Positions 36,801-44,420 of a DNA stretch of 64,000 nucleotides are shown here, in pieces (position 1 is the stretch's first letter; each line of letters starts with the position of its first letter). The stretch is from assembly GCA_963709555.1 (NCBI GenBank), contig CAVPWR010000008.1, forward strand, positions 868,001-932,000, written 5' to 3'. The position numbers were made by a program, and so were the translations under genes. Origin of the DNA: Sulfurisoma sp963709555. Lineage in GTDB: Bacteria > Pseudomonadota > Gammaproteobacteria > Burkholderiales > Rhodocyclaceae. A model generated the notes under the pieces. The model had not been told where the DNA came from. It was given only the letters and a program-made list of their open reading frames with translations, and did not search any database.

Positions 36801-37414
36801 TGGCAGGCAAATTCATTACGCTGGAAGGCATTGACGGCGCAGGGAAAAGCACCCATCACGCCTGGCTGGTGGCCGAATTGCAGCGGCGCGGCAAGACCGT
36901 GGTGCAGACCCGCGAGCCCGGCGGCACGCCGCTGGGCGAAAAGCTGCGCGAACTGCTGCTGCACGAGCCCATGCACCTCGAAACCGAGGCGCTGCTGATG
37001 TTCGCGGCGCGGCGCGAACACCTGGCCCAGGTCATCGAGCCGGCCCTGGCACGCGGCGACTGGGTGGTCTGCGACCGCTTCACCGACGCCAGCTATGCCT
37101 ATCAGGGCGGCGGCCGCGGTCTCGCCTGGGAAAAACTGCAGGCACTGGAAGGCTGGGTGCATCCGCATCTCGCGCCGGACCTGACACTGCTGTTCGATGT
37201 GCCGCTGGAAGTCGCCCAGGCGCGGATGGCAGCCGCCGCGCGCGAGGCCGACCGCTTCGAGCGCGAGCAGGCCGAATTCCACGCCCGGGTGCGCGCCGCC
37301 TACCACACACGCGCAACGGCCGAGCCGGCGCGGATGCGGGTGATCGACGGTAGCCGGACGCTGGATGAAGTAAAGAAACAACTTGAAGAGATAGTCGCAA
37401 GTGCCTGTTCCTGA
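36800..37414 (+). CDS. tmk: Thymidylate kinase
   Basis: This 204-residue kinase phosphorylates dTMP to dTDP. P-loop GIDGAGKSTHHAWL, DRX motif CDRFTDASYAYQGGGRG and the preceding TREPGGTPLGEKLRELLL are all standard. It starts with GTG 36800, overlapping the mltG stop by one base, and its end overlaps holB by 14 bases, giving a tight mltG-tmk-holB run seen in many proteobacteria. Confidence 0.97.
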   Translation: MAGKFITLEGIDGAGKSTHHAWLVAELQRRGKTVVQTREPGGTPLGEKLRELLLHEPMHLETEALLMFAARREHLAQVIEPALARGDWVVCDRFTDASYAYQGGGRGLAWEKLQALEGWVHPHLAPDLTLLFDVPLEVAQARMAAAAREADRFEREQAEFHARVRAAYHTRATAEPARMRVIDGSRTLDEVKKQLEEIVASACS

Positions 37415-38456
37415 ATTACTTCCATGGCTTGAAAGCGACTGGCATGCGCTCTGGGGCCATCCCGGCGGCCTGCCGCATGCATTGCTCCTCGCCGGGCCGG
37501 CGGGAGTGGGCAAGCGCGAGTTCGCCGAGGCGGTCGCGATGCGTCTTCTGTGCGAACGGGCCGATGGCAGCGCTCGCGCCTGTGGCGAGTGCGACTCCTG
37601 CCGCTGGTTCGCCGCCGGCAACCATCCGGACTTTCGCTGGGTAATTCCCGAGGCCGATGCCGAGGAAGTCGAATCCGACGAGGCACCGGCCAAACCCGAA
37701 AAGGCCGACAAGAAGAAAAGCAGCCAGATCCTGGTCGGGCAGGTGAGGGCGCTAGCCGACTTCGTCTATGTCGGCGCCCACCGCGCCAAAGGGCGGGTCA
37801 TCCTCGTTCAGCCGGCCGAAGCGATGAATGCCGCGGCCGCCAATTCTCTTCTCAAGATACTTGAAGAACCGCCTGCAACTGTCTATTTCATATTGGTTTC
37901 AGATGCGTACAAAAGGCTGCTCCCGACCATCCGCAGCCGCTGTCGCATGCTCTTGATGAGCCGGCCGGATGCCGCATCGGCAGGCAAATGGCTCAAGGGA
38001 AAGCAGCCGGATGCGGCGCGCCTGCTCGCCGTCACCGGCGGCATGCCGCTGCGCGCCTTGGCGGTCGGCGAGCAGGGCTGGGGAAAAATCGTTGCAACGC
38101 TGGAAGGCGCACTGGCCGATGTCGATCAGGACGAGATGAGCTTGGCGAGCACTTGGGAGGCGCTGCTCAAGAATTCCGAGGTCTTCGCCATGGAAGACCT
38201 GATCACGCTGCTGCAGAAGTGGCTGGGTGACCTGGTGAGCCGGCAGCTGGCCGGGCGGGCGCGCTTTTTTGTCGACGCCGACGCAGCCCAGCGCCGCCTG
38301 CTGGCCCGCAGCAGCACGCCGGCACTGCTGCACTGCTACAATCAATTACAGTCCGCTCGTCCGCTGGCGAACCATCCGCTCAATCCCCGCCTGTTCCTCG
38401 AAGATCTCGCCGCCCGTTATCTGGCCACCTTCGCCGTAACGCGTTCATCTCGCTGA
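37401..38456 (+). CDS. holB: DNA polymerase III subunit delta'
   Basis: HolB is a clamp-loader AAA+ subunit. The 351-residue protein starts at GTG 37401. It has a degenerate P-loop LLAGPAGVGKREFAE, a zinc-finger Cys set CGECDSCRWFAAGNHPDF, and the SRC-type motif TIRSRCRML; VQPAEAMNAAAANSLLKILEEPP is the classical delta' block. An acidic/Lys-rich insertion (about 83-105, EVESDEAPAKPEKADKKKS) follows the zinc module. Confidence 0.95.
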   Translation: MPVPELLPWLESDWHALWGHPGGLPHALLLAGPAGVGKREFAEAVAMRLLCERADGSARACGECDSCRWFAAGNHPDFRWVIPEADAEEVESDEAPAKPEKADKKKSSQILVGQVRALADFVYVGAHRAKGRVILVQPAEAMNAAAANSLLKILEEPPATVYFILVSDAYKRLLPTIRSRCRMLLMSRPDAASAGKWLKGKQPDAARLLAVTGGMPLRALAVGEQGWGKIVATLEGALADVDQDEMSLASTWEALLKNSEVFAMEDLITLLQKWLGDLVSRQLAGRARFFVDADAAQRRLLARSSTPALLHCYNQLQSARPLANHPLNPRLFLEDLAARYLATFAVTRSSR

Positions 38457-38462
38457 TATCCG

Positions 38463-39254
38463 ATGCAACTCGTTGATTCGCATTGCCATCTCGATTTCCC
38501 CGAGCTTTACGGCGCGCTGCCGCAGCTGCTGGAACGCATGGTTGCCGCCCATGTCGGGTGGGCCCTGTGCGCCGGCGTCACCTTGGAGCGCTTTCCCGTG
38601 GTGCTCGACATCGCGCACCGGCACCGCAACATCTACGCCGCCGTCGGCGTTCATCCCGATACCGATGAAGAGCAGGCGGAGGAGCCCTCGGTCGAGCGTC
38701 TGCTCAGCCTCGCCAACGACCCGAAGGTGATCGCCATCGGCGAAACCGGGCTCGACTATTACCGCCTGACCGGCGATCTCGAATGGCAGCGACAGCGCTT
38801 CAGGGTGCATATCCAGGCCGCCAGGCAATGCCACAAGCCATTGATTATTCACACCAGATCGGCCTCGGCCGACACCTTGCAGCTGCTGCAGGAGGAGCAG
38901 GGCGGGGAGATCGGCGGCATCTTCCACTGCTTCACCGAAGACCTTGATACGGCCAGGGCGGCGCTCGACCTGGGTTTTCACATCTCCTTTTCCGGCATCG
39001 TTACCTTCAAGAACGCCAAGGCATTGAAGGAGGTGGCCCGGTTCGTTCCACTCGACCGCCTGCTGATCGAGACCGATGCGCCCTATCTGGCGCCGACTCC
39101 GCATCGGGGCAGGACCAACGAGCCGTCGTATGTGCTTCATGTGGCAGAGGAAATCGCCCGGTTGCGGGATCTCACCCTCGAGGAAGTCGGCGCCGCCACC
39201 ACGGCGAATTTCTTCCGCCTGTTCCCCACGGCAATGGAGGCGGGCCATGACTAG
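38463..39254 (+). CDS. TatD-family metal-dependent hydrolase
   Basis: This 263-residue TIM-barrel metallohydrolase has DSHCHLDF at the N-terminus, GETGLDYY, PLIIHTRSA, GIFHCFT and LLIETDAPYLAP, all metal-ligand motifs of the TatD/YcfH DNase family. It is syntenic with holB as in many Gram-negatives, where the gene is called ycfH. It starts six bases after the holB stop and overlaps the ankyrin gene by eight bases. Confidence 0.93.
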   Translation: MQLVDSHCHLDFPELYGALPQLLERMVAAHVGWALCAGVTLERFPVVLDIAHRHRNIYAAVGVHPDTDEEQAEEPSVERLLSLANDPKVIAIGETGLDYYRLTGDLEWQRQRFRVHIQAARQCHKPLIIHTRSASADTLQLLQEEQGGEIGGIFHCFTEDLDTARAALDLGFHISFSGIVTFKNAKALKEVARFVPLDRLLIETDAPYLAPTPHRGRTNEPSYVLHVAEEIARLRDLTLEEVGAATTANFFRLFPTAMEAGHD

Positions 39255-39906
39255 GCTGCTCCTTGTTTTGCTGGTTGCAGTCCTCCACGCCAGTACGGCC
39301 AGGGCCGGTGCCTATGACGATATCCTGGCAGGTGCCGAGCACAATCAGATCGATGTGGTAGTTTCGCTGCTGCAACTCGGCCTCGACCCCAATACTGCGA
39401 CCCCGGATGGAACCACGTTGCTGATGACGGCGGCACGTAACGGGAATCTGCAAATGGTGGATGAACTGCTCAAGCGGCGCGCCAACCATCTGATTCGAAA
39501 CAAGTATGGCGATACGGCCCTGATGGTTGCGACGCTTGCAGGTCACCTGGCGGTCGTCAAGCGCCTGCTGGAGATGGGCGGCGGCCCGCAGGAGAATCGC
39601 GATGGTTGGACGCCGCTGCATTACGCTGCCTTCGGGGGTCACGTCGAGATCGCGCGCTACCTGCTGTCCAAAGGTGCAGGTATCAACACGCCTGCGCCTA
39701 ATTCCCAGACCGCCTTGATGCTGGCTGCGGCAGGCGGACACCTCGACTTGGTCAAGCTGCTGGTTGGCATGCATGCCAACATGAACGTTTCAGACCGCAA
39801 GGGCAGGACGGCGCTCCAGATCGCGCAATCCAGAGGCCACCAAGCCATCGTAGATTACATGACACTATTCCTGCTGGAAAAGAAGAGTCCCTGTTTAGGG
39901 AATTGA
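39247..39906 (+). CDS. Exported ankyrin-repeat protein
   Basis: This 219-residue protein has a signal peptide (about 1-21, VLLVAVLHASTARAGA) followed by about five ankyrin repeats (DGTTLLMTAARNGNLQMVDELL, YGDTALMVATLAGHLAVVKRLL, DGWTPLHYAAFGGHVEIARYLL, SQTALMLAAAGGHLDLVKLLV and KGRTALQIAQSRGHQAIVDYM, each trimmed). It is likely a periplasmic protein-interaction module with no enzymatic domain. ATG 39247 lies inside the end of tatD, and its TGA abuts the hugZ ATG, so translation is coupled. Confidence 0.88.
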   Translation: MTRLLLVLLVAVLHASTARAGAYDDILAGAEHNQIDVVVSLLQLGLDPNTATPDGTTLLMTAARNGNLQMVDELLKRRANHLIRNKYGDTALMVATLAGHLAVVKRLLEMGGGPQENRDGWTPLHYAAFGGHVEIARYLLSKGAGINTPAPNSQTALMLAAAGGHLDLVKLLVGMHANMNVSDRKGRTALQIAQSRGHQAIVDYMTLFLLEKKSPCLGN

Positions 39907-40575
39907 ATGAAGCGGTCACGCCTCGAGATCGTGCTGGATGTATTGCACGGCAGTGCAGATGCTGCGCTCGGCACTCAGGCCCAGGCCATGCCCGGCTATC
40001 CCTTCGTCACCAGCGTCCCGTTCGTCCTGGACGAGCGCCATCGCCCGGTAATCCTGGTCTCGACCCTCGCCGAGCACACCCGCAACCTCGCCGCCGACCC
40101 GCGTGCCAGCCTGATGCTGCGCGGATCGGGCACGGGGGGGGATGCGGCCAGGGCAACGCTGGTTGGTTGTTTTGAGCCTGTGGATCCCCCGCGACTGCTT
40201 GTTGACCGTTACAAACGCTATCAACCGGAAGCCGAAGCGTTTCTGCAACTGGGCGACTTCGGCTTCCGGCGCATGCAGGTCGAACGCATCAGAACGATAG
40301 GCGGTTTCGGCCAGGCCGGTTGGCTGGAAGGCAATCGGCTGCACGATGCGCCATGGCTCGCTCTTGAGAATGAGTCGGAATTGCTAGTTGAGCTCCAGGC
40401 TGCCTTGCCGCCGGATATGACAGTGCTCGGTCTCGACCTGTTTGGTATCGACATCGATTATCGGGGCGAACGGACGCGCCGCAACTTCGCTGTACCCTGT
40501 ACCGGTGCCGCTGAATTACTCGCGAGGGCGCTTCCGATGATGGACCAAACAGAAATGGACCAAACAGAAATTTGA
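39907..40575 (+). CDS. HugZ-like pyridoxamine-5'-phosphate-oxidase-fold protein
   Basis: This 222-residue split-barrel protein has a flavin/heme-binding fold: PGYPFVTSVPFVLDERHRPVIL, HTRNLAADPRASLML and the region VERIRTIGGFGQAGWL, followed by a DUF2470-like C-terminal helical domain (LGLDLFGIDIDYRGERTRRNF). Relatives include heme-degrading HugZ and heme-utilisation proteins. The last 10 coding residues are a duplicated MDQTE caused by a 15-base tandem repeat. It begins immediately after the ankyrin gene stop. Confidence 0.82.
   Translation: MKRSRLEIVLDVLHGSADAALGTQAQAMPGYPFVTSVPFVLDERHRPVILVSTLAEHTRNLAADPRASLMLRGSGTGGDAARATLVGCFEPVDPPRLLVDRYKRYQPEAEAFLQLGDFGFRRMQVERIRTIGGFGQAGWLEGNRLHDAPWLALENESELLVELQAALPPDMTVLGLDLFGIDIDYRGERTRRNFAVPCTGAAELLARALPMMDQTEMDQTEI
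40540..40569 (+). repeat. 15-base tandem duplication at the hugZ 3' end
   Basis: Two exact consecutive copies of ATGGACCAAACAGAA (40540-40554 and 40555-40569) encode MDQTE twice just before the stop. Confidence 0.95.
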
Positions 40576-40600
40576 CAAGATTGTTTCATGGGCATAGAGT
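40572..40600 (+). promoter_or_regulatory. Candidate sigma-70 promoter overlapping the hugZ stop
   Basis: A perfect TTGACA -35 box (40572-40577), 17-base spacer and TAGAGT -10 box (40595-40600, 4/6) would start transcription near 40607, in a region with no open reading frame of note. Confidence 0.6.
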
Positions 40601-40606
40601 CAATCT

Positions 40607-40806
40607 GCGTTCGACATGAAGGCAAACCTTGGAGGAACCTAGCGCTGAACCAGGGACCGCGATGTAGATTGCAAACATATGATCAGGGGCTCTCACGGCC
40701 CCAGCCCTGATGGGCAGCGCCAAGTTCGACAGCTTGCGGGCGCATAACAAATACCGCGAAGCGGCCAGGGAAGCCCGTCCAGAGAAGTTCTGGACGGGCT
40801 TCCTGC
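40607..40806 (+). ncRNA. Candidate structured small RNA
   Basis: The 322-base gap between hugZ and arsP has no coding sequence I can support. Downstream of a good promoter lie several stems: AAGG-CAAA-CCTT near the 5' end, ATCAGGG/CCCTGAT (40682-40711), CAAG/CTTG around 40722-40737, and a 15-base perfect terminal hairpin (40769-40803). The expected RNA is about 200 nt. It matches no RNA I know: it lacks the 6S, 4.5S, RNase P and tmRNA hallmarks. It could instead be simply the hugZ 3' region plus terminator. Confidence 0.45.
40769..40803. terminator. Strong bidirectional hairpin between hugZ and arsP
   Basis: Arms GGAAGCCCGTCCAGA (40769-40783) and TCTGGACGGGCTTCC (40789-40803) pair perfectly over 15 bases with loop GAAGT. 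T-tracts are poor on both sides, so termination may need help. Confidence 0.75.
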
Positions 40807-40897
40807 ATTTGGAAACCATCATTCGAATAGGCGCATAATGTGTATTATGTAAAATCAATTGTTTTCTAAATCCACAAACAAAGTTCTTCGAGTCCTC

Positions 40898-41950
40898 CTA
40901 CAACACCGCGTTGAAGACATAACCCACCAGCAGAATGCCTGCCGCGACGACCCCGGCGAAGGTGGCGATCAGGGTCGGCTTCAGCACCTTGCGCAGGATG
41001 ATCATCTCGGGAGCCGACAATGCGATCACCGCCATCATGAAGGCCAGCACCGTGCCCAGCGCCGCGCCCTTGCCTATCAGCGCTTCGACCACCGGGATGA
41101 TCCCGGCCGCGTTGGTATACATCGGTACGCCCAGCAGCACCGCCGCCGGCACCGACCACCACGGTGCGTCTTTGCCCATGATCGAGGCCATGAAGTCTTG
41201 CGGCACGTAGCCGTGTATGCCCGCGCCCAGCGCAATGCCCGCGAGCACGTAGGGCCAGACCTTGCCGACTATCTCCTTCACATGCCGGCCGCCGGCCTCG
41301 AAGCGACCGACCCAGTTCATTTCGGTGCCGTTGGCGGCCTGCATCTCGCCGGCCTGGATCGCCCGGACCCAGTCCTCGAGGTGGCGCTCCATTTTCAGCT
41401 CGCCGATCACATAGCCGGCGACGATCGCCACCAGCAGACCCAGCCCGAGGTAGAGCGCCGCCACCTTCCAGCCGAACATGCCGAACAGCAGCGCCAGCGC
41501 GACCTCATTGACCATCGGCGCCGAAATCAGGAAGGAGAATGTCACTCCCATCGGCACACCGGCCGAGAGGAAGCCGATGAACAGCGGCACCGCCGAGCAG
41601 GAGCAGAACGGGGTGACGATGCCCAAGCTCGCCGCCATCACGTTGCCGACACCCAGCCGTTTTCCAGAAAGCAGTGCCCGAGTCCGCTCGGGCGAGAAGA
41701 AGGTCTGGATGACACCCATGAGGAAGACGATGCCGACGAGCAGCAGCAGCACCTTGGGCGTGTCGTAGACGAAGAAATGCACGGCCTCGGTCAGGCGCGT
41801 GCCCCGCTGCATCCCCAGCGCGGCGACGAAGGCATCGGCGAAGTCGGTCAGATGGCTGTAGGCGGCGACCCAAGTTGCGGTGGCCAAGAGCAGCCCGGCG
41901 ATCCATCGCCAAACGGTAGGCGCTGGCGACACGGCGGGAATGTCGCTCAT
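40898..41950 (-). CDS. arsP: ArsP-type permease (DUF318)
   Basis: This 350-residue permease has about eight predicted helices. The defining TPFCSCSAVPLFIGF motif (paired Cys in a membrane segment) and PMVNEVALALLFGMFGW and GVPMYTNAAGIIPVVEAL mark the ArsP/YraQ family; ArsP exports trivalent organoarsenicals. It is the last gene of the ars operon and its ATG overlaps the preceding stop by four bases. The first residues (VSPAPTVW) are encoded by a diverged family A repeat, so the exact N-terminus may vary between relatives. Confidence 0.85.
   Translation of the reverse strand: MSDIPAVSPAPTVWRWIAGLLLATATWVAAYSHLTDFADAFVAALGMQRGTRLTEAVHFFVYDTPKVLLLLVGIVFLMGVIQTFFSPERTRALLSGKRLGVGNVMAASLGIVTPFCSCSAVPLFIGFLSAGVPMGVTFSFLISAPMVNEVALALLFGMFGWKVAALYLGLGLLVAIVAGYVIGELKMERHLEDWVRAIQAGEMQAANGTEMNWVGRFEAGGRHVKEIVGKVWPYVLAGIALGAGIHGYVPQDFMASIMGKDAPWWSVPAAVLLGVPMYTNAAGIIPVVEALIGKGAALGTVLAFMMAVIALSAPEMIILRKVLKPTLIATFAGVVAAGILLVGYVFNAVL
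41912..41935 (-). repeat. Diverged family A repeat at the arsP 5' end (sense)
   Basis: Minus strand CCAGCGCCTACCGTT (three mismatches) preceded by the conserved GCCGTGTCG; read VSPAPTV. Confidence 0.65.
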
Positions 41951-42183
41951 TGCGTCAGCCAGCCCTCGATCTTCTCGCGGCTCGGGATGCCGCCGGCGTG
42001 CACCACCTTGCCGTCGATCACCACGCCCGGCGTGCTCATCACGCCGTAACCAACGATGTCCTTCATGTCTTCGACCTTCTCGAGCTGCACGGCCACGCCC
42101 TTGGCGGCGGCGGCCTCCTCGATCAGCTTGAGCGTGGTCTTGCAGTTGGCGCAGCCCGTGCCGAGCACCTTGATGTTCTTCAT
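41947..42183 (-). CDS. Thioredoxin-fold redox-active disulfide protein
   Basis: This 78-residue small thioredoxin-like protein has the CxxC in LGTGCANCKTTLKL (residues about 10-13) and the cis-Pro region VMSTPGVVIDGKVVHAG. It belongs to the 'redox-active disulfide protein 2' group often found beside DUF318 permeases. In this operon it may supply electrons for arsenate reduction or handle thiol-bound metalloid. ATG 42183; the stop overlaps arsP. Confidence 0.88.
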   Translation of the reverse strand: MKNIKVLGTGCANCKTTLKLIEEAAAAKGVAVQLEKVEDMKDIVGYGVMSTPGVVIDGKVVHAGGIPSREKIEGWLTQ

Positions 42184-42208
42184 GGTCAAACCTCCGGATA
42201 GGTTGGTT

Positions 42209-43279
42209 TCACTGCGGGGCCTCATACCAGCCCTTGCTGGCATTGACGACTTTCACGACCAGCAGCATTACCGGCACCTCGATCAGCACGCCGACCACGG
42301 TGGCCAGCGCAGCGCCCGACTCGAAGCCGAACAGGCTGATGGCCGCGGCGACGGCCAGTTCGAAGAAGTTTGAGGCGCCGATCAGCGCCGAGGGGCAAGC
42401 AACGTTGTGCTTCTCGCCCACCTTGCGGTTCAGCCAGTAAGCCAGGCTGGAATTGAATAAGACCTGGACCAGGATGGGCACGGCGAGCAGTGCGATGATC
42501 AGCGGCTTGTCCACGATCGCCCTGCCCTGGAACGCGAACAGCAGCACCAGCATGGCCAGCAGCGCCGAGATCGACCAGGGGCCGATCCTCGTCATCACTG
42601 CATCGAAATGCCCCTGGCCCTTCTTCAGCAGCGCCTTGCGCCAGAGCTGCGCCAGCGCCAGCGGAATCACGATGTAGAGCACGACCGAGGTAATGAGCGT
42701 GTCCCAAGGCACGACGATGGCCGATATGCCGAGCAGCAGGCCGACGATGGGGGCGAAGGCGAAAACCATGATGGTGTCGTTGAGCGCGACCTGCGACAGG
42801 GTGAACAGCGGGTCGCCTTTGGTCAGCCGGCTCCAGACGAAGACCATAGCAGTGCAAGGAGCTGCCGCCAGCAGGATGAGGCCGGCGATGTAGCTGTCGA
42901 TCTGGTCCGCCGGCAGGTAGGGAGCGAACAGCTGGCGGATGAACAACCAGCCGAGGAAGGCCATGGAGAAGGGCTTGACCAGCCAGTTCACGAACAGCGT
43001 GACGCCGATGCCGCGCACGTGGCTTTTCAACTCTTGCAGCGCACCGAAGTTGACCTTGACCAGCATGGGAATGATCATCACCCAGATCAGCAGGCCGACC
43101 GGGATATTGACGTTGGCTACTTCCATCTTGCCCAGAGCCTGGAACGGCGCCGGCATGAACTGCCCGAGCGCTATGCCAGCAATGATGCAGAGGAAGACCC
43201 ACACCGTCAGGTAGCGTTCGAACACGCTCATGGGCGCGCCGGCAGCGACCTTGGCAGTGACTTCGCATTGCGCGGACAT
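42209..43279 (-). CDS. acr3: Arsenite efflux transporter ACR3
   Basis: This 356-residue protein has about ten helices of the BART/ACR3 family. Key features are the conserved Cys in LILLAAAPCTAMVFVWSRLT, GDPLFTLSQVALNDTIM and NVACPSALIGASNFFELAVAAAISLFG. It exports arsenite (and sometimes antimonite) using the proton-motive force. It follows arsC by one base and precedes the thioredoxin-like gene. Confidence 0.95.
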   Translation of the reverse strand: MSAQCEVTAKVAAGAPMSVFERYLTVWVFLCIIAGIALGQFMPAPFQALGKMEVANVNIPVGLLIWVMIIPMLVKVNFGALQELKSHVRGIGVTLFVNWLVKPFSMAFLGWLFIRQLFAPYLPADQIDSYIAGLILLAAAPCTAMVFVWSRLTKGDPLFTLSQVALNDTIMVFAFAPIVGLLLGISAIVVPWDTLITSVVLYIVIPLALAQLWRKALLKKGQGHFDAVMTRIGPWSISALLAMLVLLFAFQGRAIVDKPLIIALLAVPILVQVLFNSSLAYWLNRKVGEKHNVACPSALIGASNFFELAVAAAISLFGFESGAALATVVGVLIEVPVMLLVVKVVNASKGWYEAPQ

Positions 43280-43280
43280 C

Positions 43281-43772
43281 TCAGCCGGCCTCGCGGTCGT
43301 GGATGCGCCGCGCCGCGGCCAGCGCGTCCTCGCGGCTCATGCTCTCGAGCGGCAGCGCGAGGAAGGCCGCGATGCGGCCCTTGAGCGCCTGGTACGCCGC
43401 CTCGAAGGCCGCGCGGCGCGCTTCGATGGGTTCGACATGGGCCGGATCGGCGATGCCCCAGTGGGCCGTGGCCGGATGACCGGGCCAGACCGGGCAGGTT
43501 TCCTGCGCGGCATTGCCGCAGACAGTGAAGATGAAATCAAAGTGCGGCGCGTCCGCTGCGGCGAACTCGTCCCACGACTTGCTGCGCGTACCGGCACAGG
43601 GCACGCCGTGCTTCTCCAGCGTTTCGAGTGCCACGGGATTGACCTTGCCGGCGGGCTTGCTGCCGGCGGAATAGGCCTTGATGCGGCCCTGGCCTAGGTG
43701 GTTGAACAGCATTTCGCCGAGGACTGAGCGGGCGGAATTGCCGGTGCAGAGCACGAGAACGTTGAAGGGCAT
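43281..43772 (-). CDS. arsC: Arsenate reductase (low-molecular-weight phosphatase type)
   Basis: This 163-residue enzyme reduces arsenate to arsenite. The nucleophile loop is CTGNSARS at residues 9-16, and the second Cys region is TVCGNAAQETCPVWPG, with the general-acid Asp region before it. This is the LMW-PTP-type ArsC, depending on thioredoxin or glutaredoxin/mycothiol-like donors, which suits the thioredoxin-like gene nearby. It is nine bases after arsR. Confidence 0.93.
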   Translation of the reverse strand: MPFNVLVLCTGNSARSVLGEMLFNHLGQGRIKAYSAGSKPAGKVNPVALETLEKHGVPCAGTRSKSWDEFAAADAPHFDFIFTVCGNAAQETCPVWPGHPATAHWGIADPAHVEPIEARRAAFEAAYQALKGRIAAFLALPLESMSREDALAAARRIHDREAG

Positions 43773-43781
43773 GAGAACTCC

Positions 43782-44132
43782 TCAGGCCGCCTTGCGGCGG
43801 GAACGGTTTGAAGACGCGGTGGCCGCGGTCTTTGGCAGGCATTGCCCGCCGCCCTGGCAGCAGTTGTCGGTGAGATAGGCGATGAGTTCGTCCATCGCCG
43901 GAAAGCTGGCCGAGTAATAGATGAAACGGCTTTCCTGCCGTGACGACACGAGGCCGGAACGTGCGAGGTGGGAGATATGAAAGGACAGCGTCGGGGCAGC
44001 AAGATCCAGCGCCTCGGCGATGGCGCCGGCGTTCATGCCTTCCGGGCCGGCCTCGACCAGCAGGCGGAAGATGCGCAGGCGGGTTTCCTGGGCTAGGGCG
44101 GCAAGCTTGTCTACGGCCTGACTGGTATCCAT
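43782..44132 (-). CDS. arsR: ArsR family metalloregulator
   Basis: This 116-residue winged-helix repressor opens with TRLRIFRLLVEAGPEGMNAGAIAEAL and LSFHISHLARSGLV (recognition helix). A Cys pair is present near the C-terminus (DNCCQGGGQC), while the classical ELCVCDL site of helix alpha-3 is absent, so As(III) is probably bound by C-terminal cysteines. It is the first gene of the arsR-arsC-acr3-trx-arsP operon, whose repression it should control. ATG 44132. Confidence 0.92.
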   Translation of the reverse strand: MDTSQAVDKLAALAQETRLRIFRLLVEAGPEGMNAGAIAEALDLAAPTLSFHISHLARSGLVSSRQESRFIYYSASFPAMDELIAYLTDNCCQGGGQCLPKTAATASSNRSRRKAA

Positions 44133-44138
44133 TGCGAT

Positions 44139-44150
44139 AATTCCAGAATT
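44139..44150. promoter_or_regulatory. Candidate ArsR operator
   Basis: AATTC-CA-GAATT, a perfect dyad seven bases before the arsR ATG, in a locally AT-rich stretch. The position would block initiation of the ars transcript. Assignment rests on position and symmetry only. Confidence 0.5.
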
Positions 44151-44209
44151 GTTGAAACGTTTGGCGATTCTACCCCTTGTCGGCGTTGGGTCAATGGGGC
44201 GACAAGGAC

Positions 44210-44410
44210 TACGGGTCAGGTCGAATGTTGATCTTGACCGGGCCGAAGCCATGCTCCCTGACGGCATCGAGCCCAGCCAGTTCCTGATCGAGCGCGTGGC
44301 GCGCCGTGATTGCCGCAAAGCGCTGACGATGCAGGCTGCTGATCAAGGTTTCAGCTTGAATCGGCTGGCGAGCGTGAAGCTGGCAACCTAAGTTGCTTAT
44401 CCAAGCGAGT
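44210..44410 (-). pseudogene. Possible gene remnant between arsR and the DUF748 gene
   Basis: The 288-base gap contains a leftward stop-free frame of coding-like composition, reading ...DELAWISNLGCQ... and ending VREHGFGPVKINIRPDP at a TAG (44210-44212). It lacks a plausible start and overlaps the DUF748 stop. I do not recognise the family. It may be the 3' remnant of a lost gene. Confidence 0.25.
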
Positions 44411-44420
44411 TCATCCTGAG

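Noticed and set aside
39182..39205. Motif-like GAAGTCGGCGCC in tatD
   Set aside because: Six of 24 positions differ from the consensus and the residues are standard for TatD.
40607..40700. Possible c-di-GMP (GEMM) riboswitch because of AAGGCAAACC
   Set aside because: The second conserved block (GACGCAAAGC) and the P2/P3 arrangement are missing, and the next gene downstream is on the other strand.
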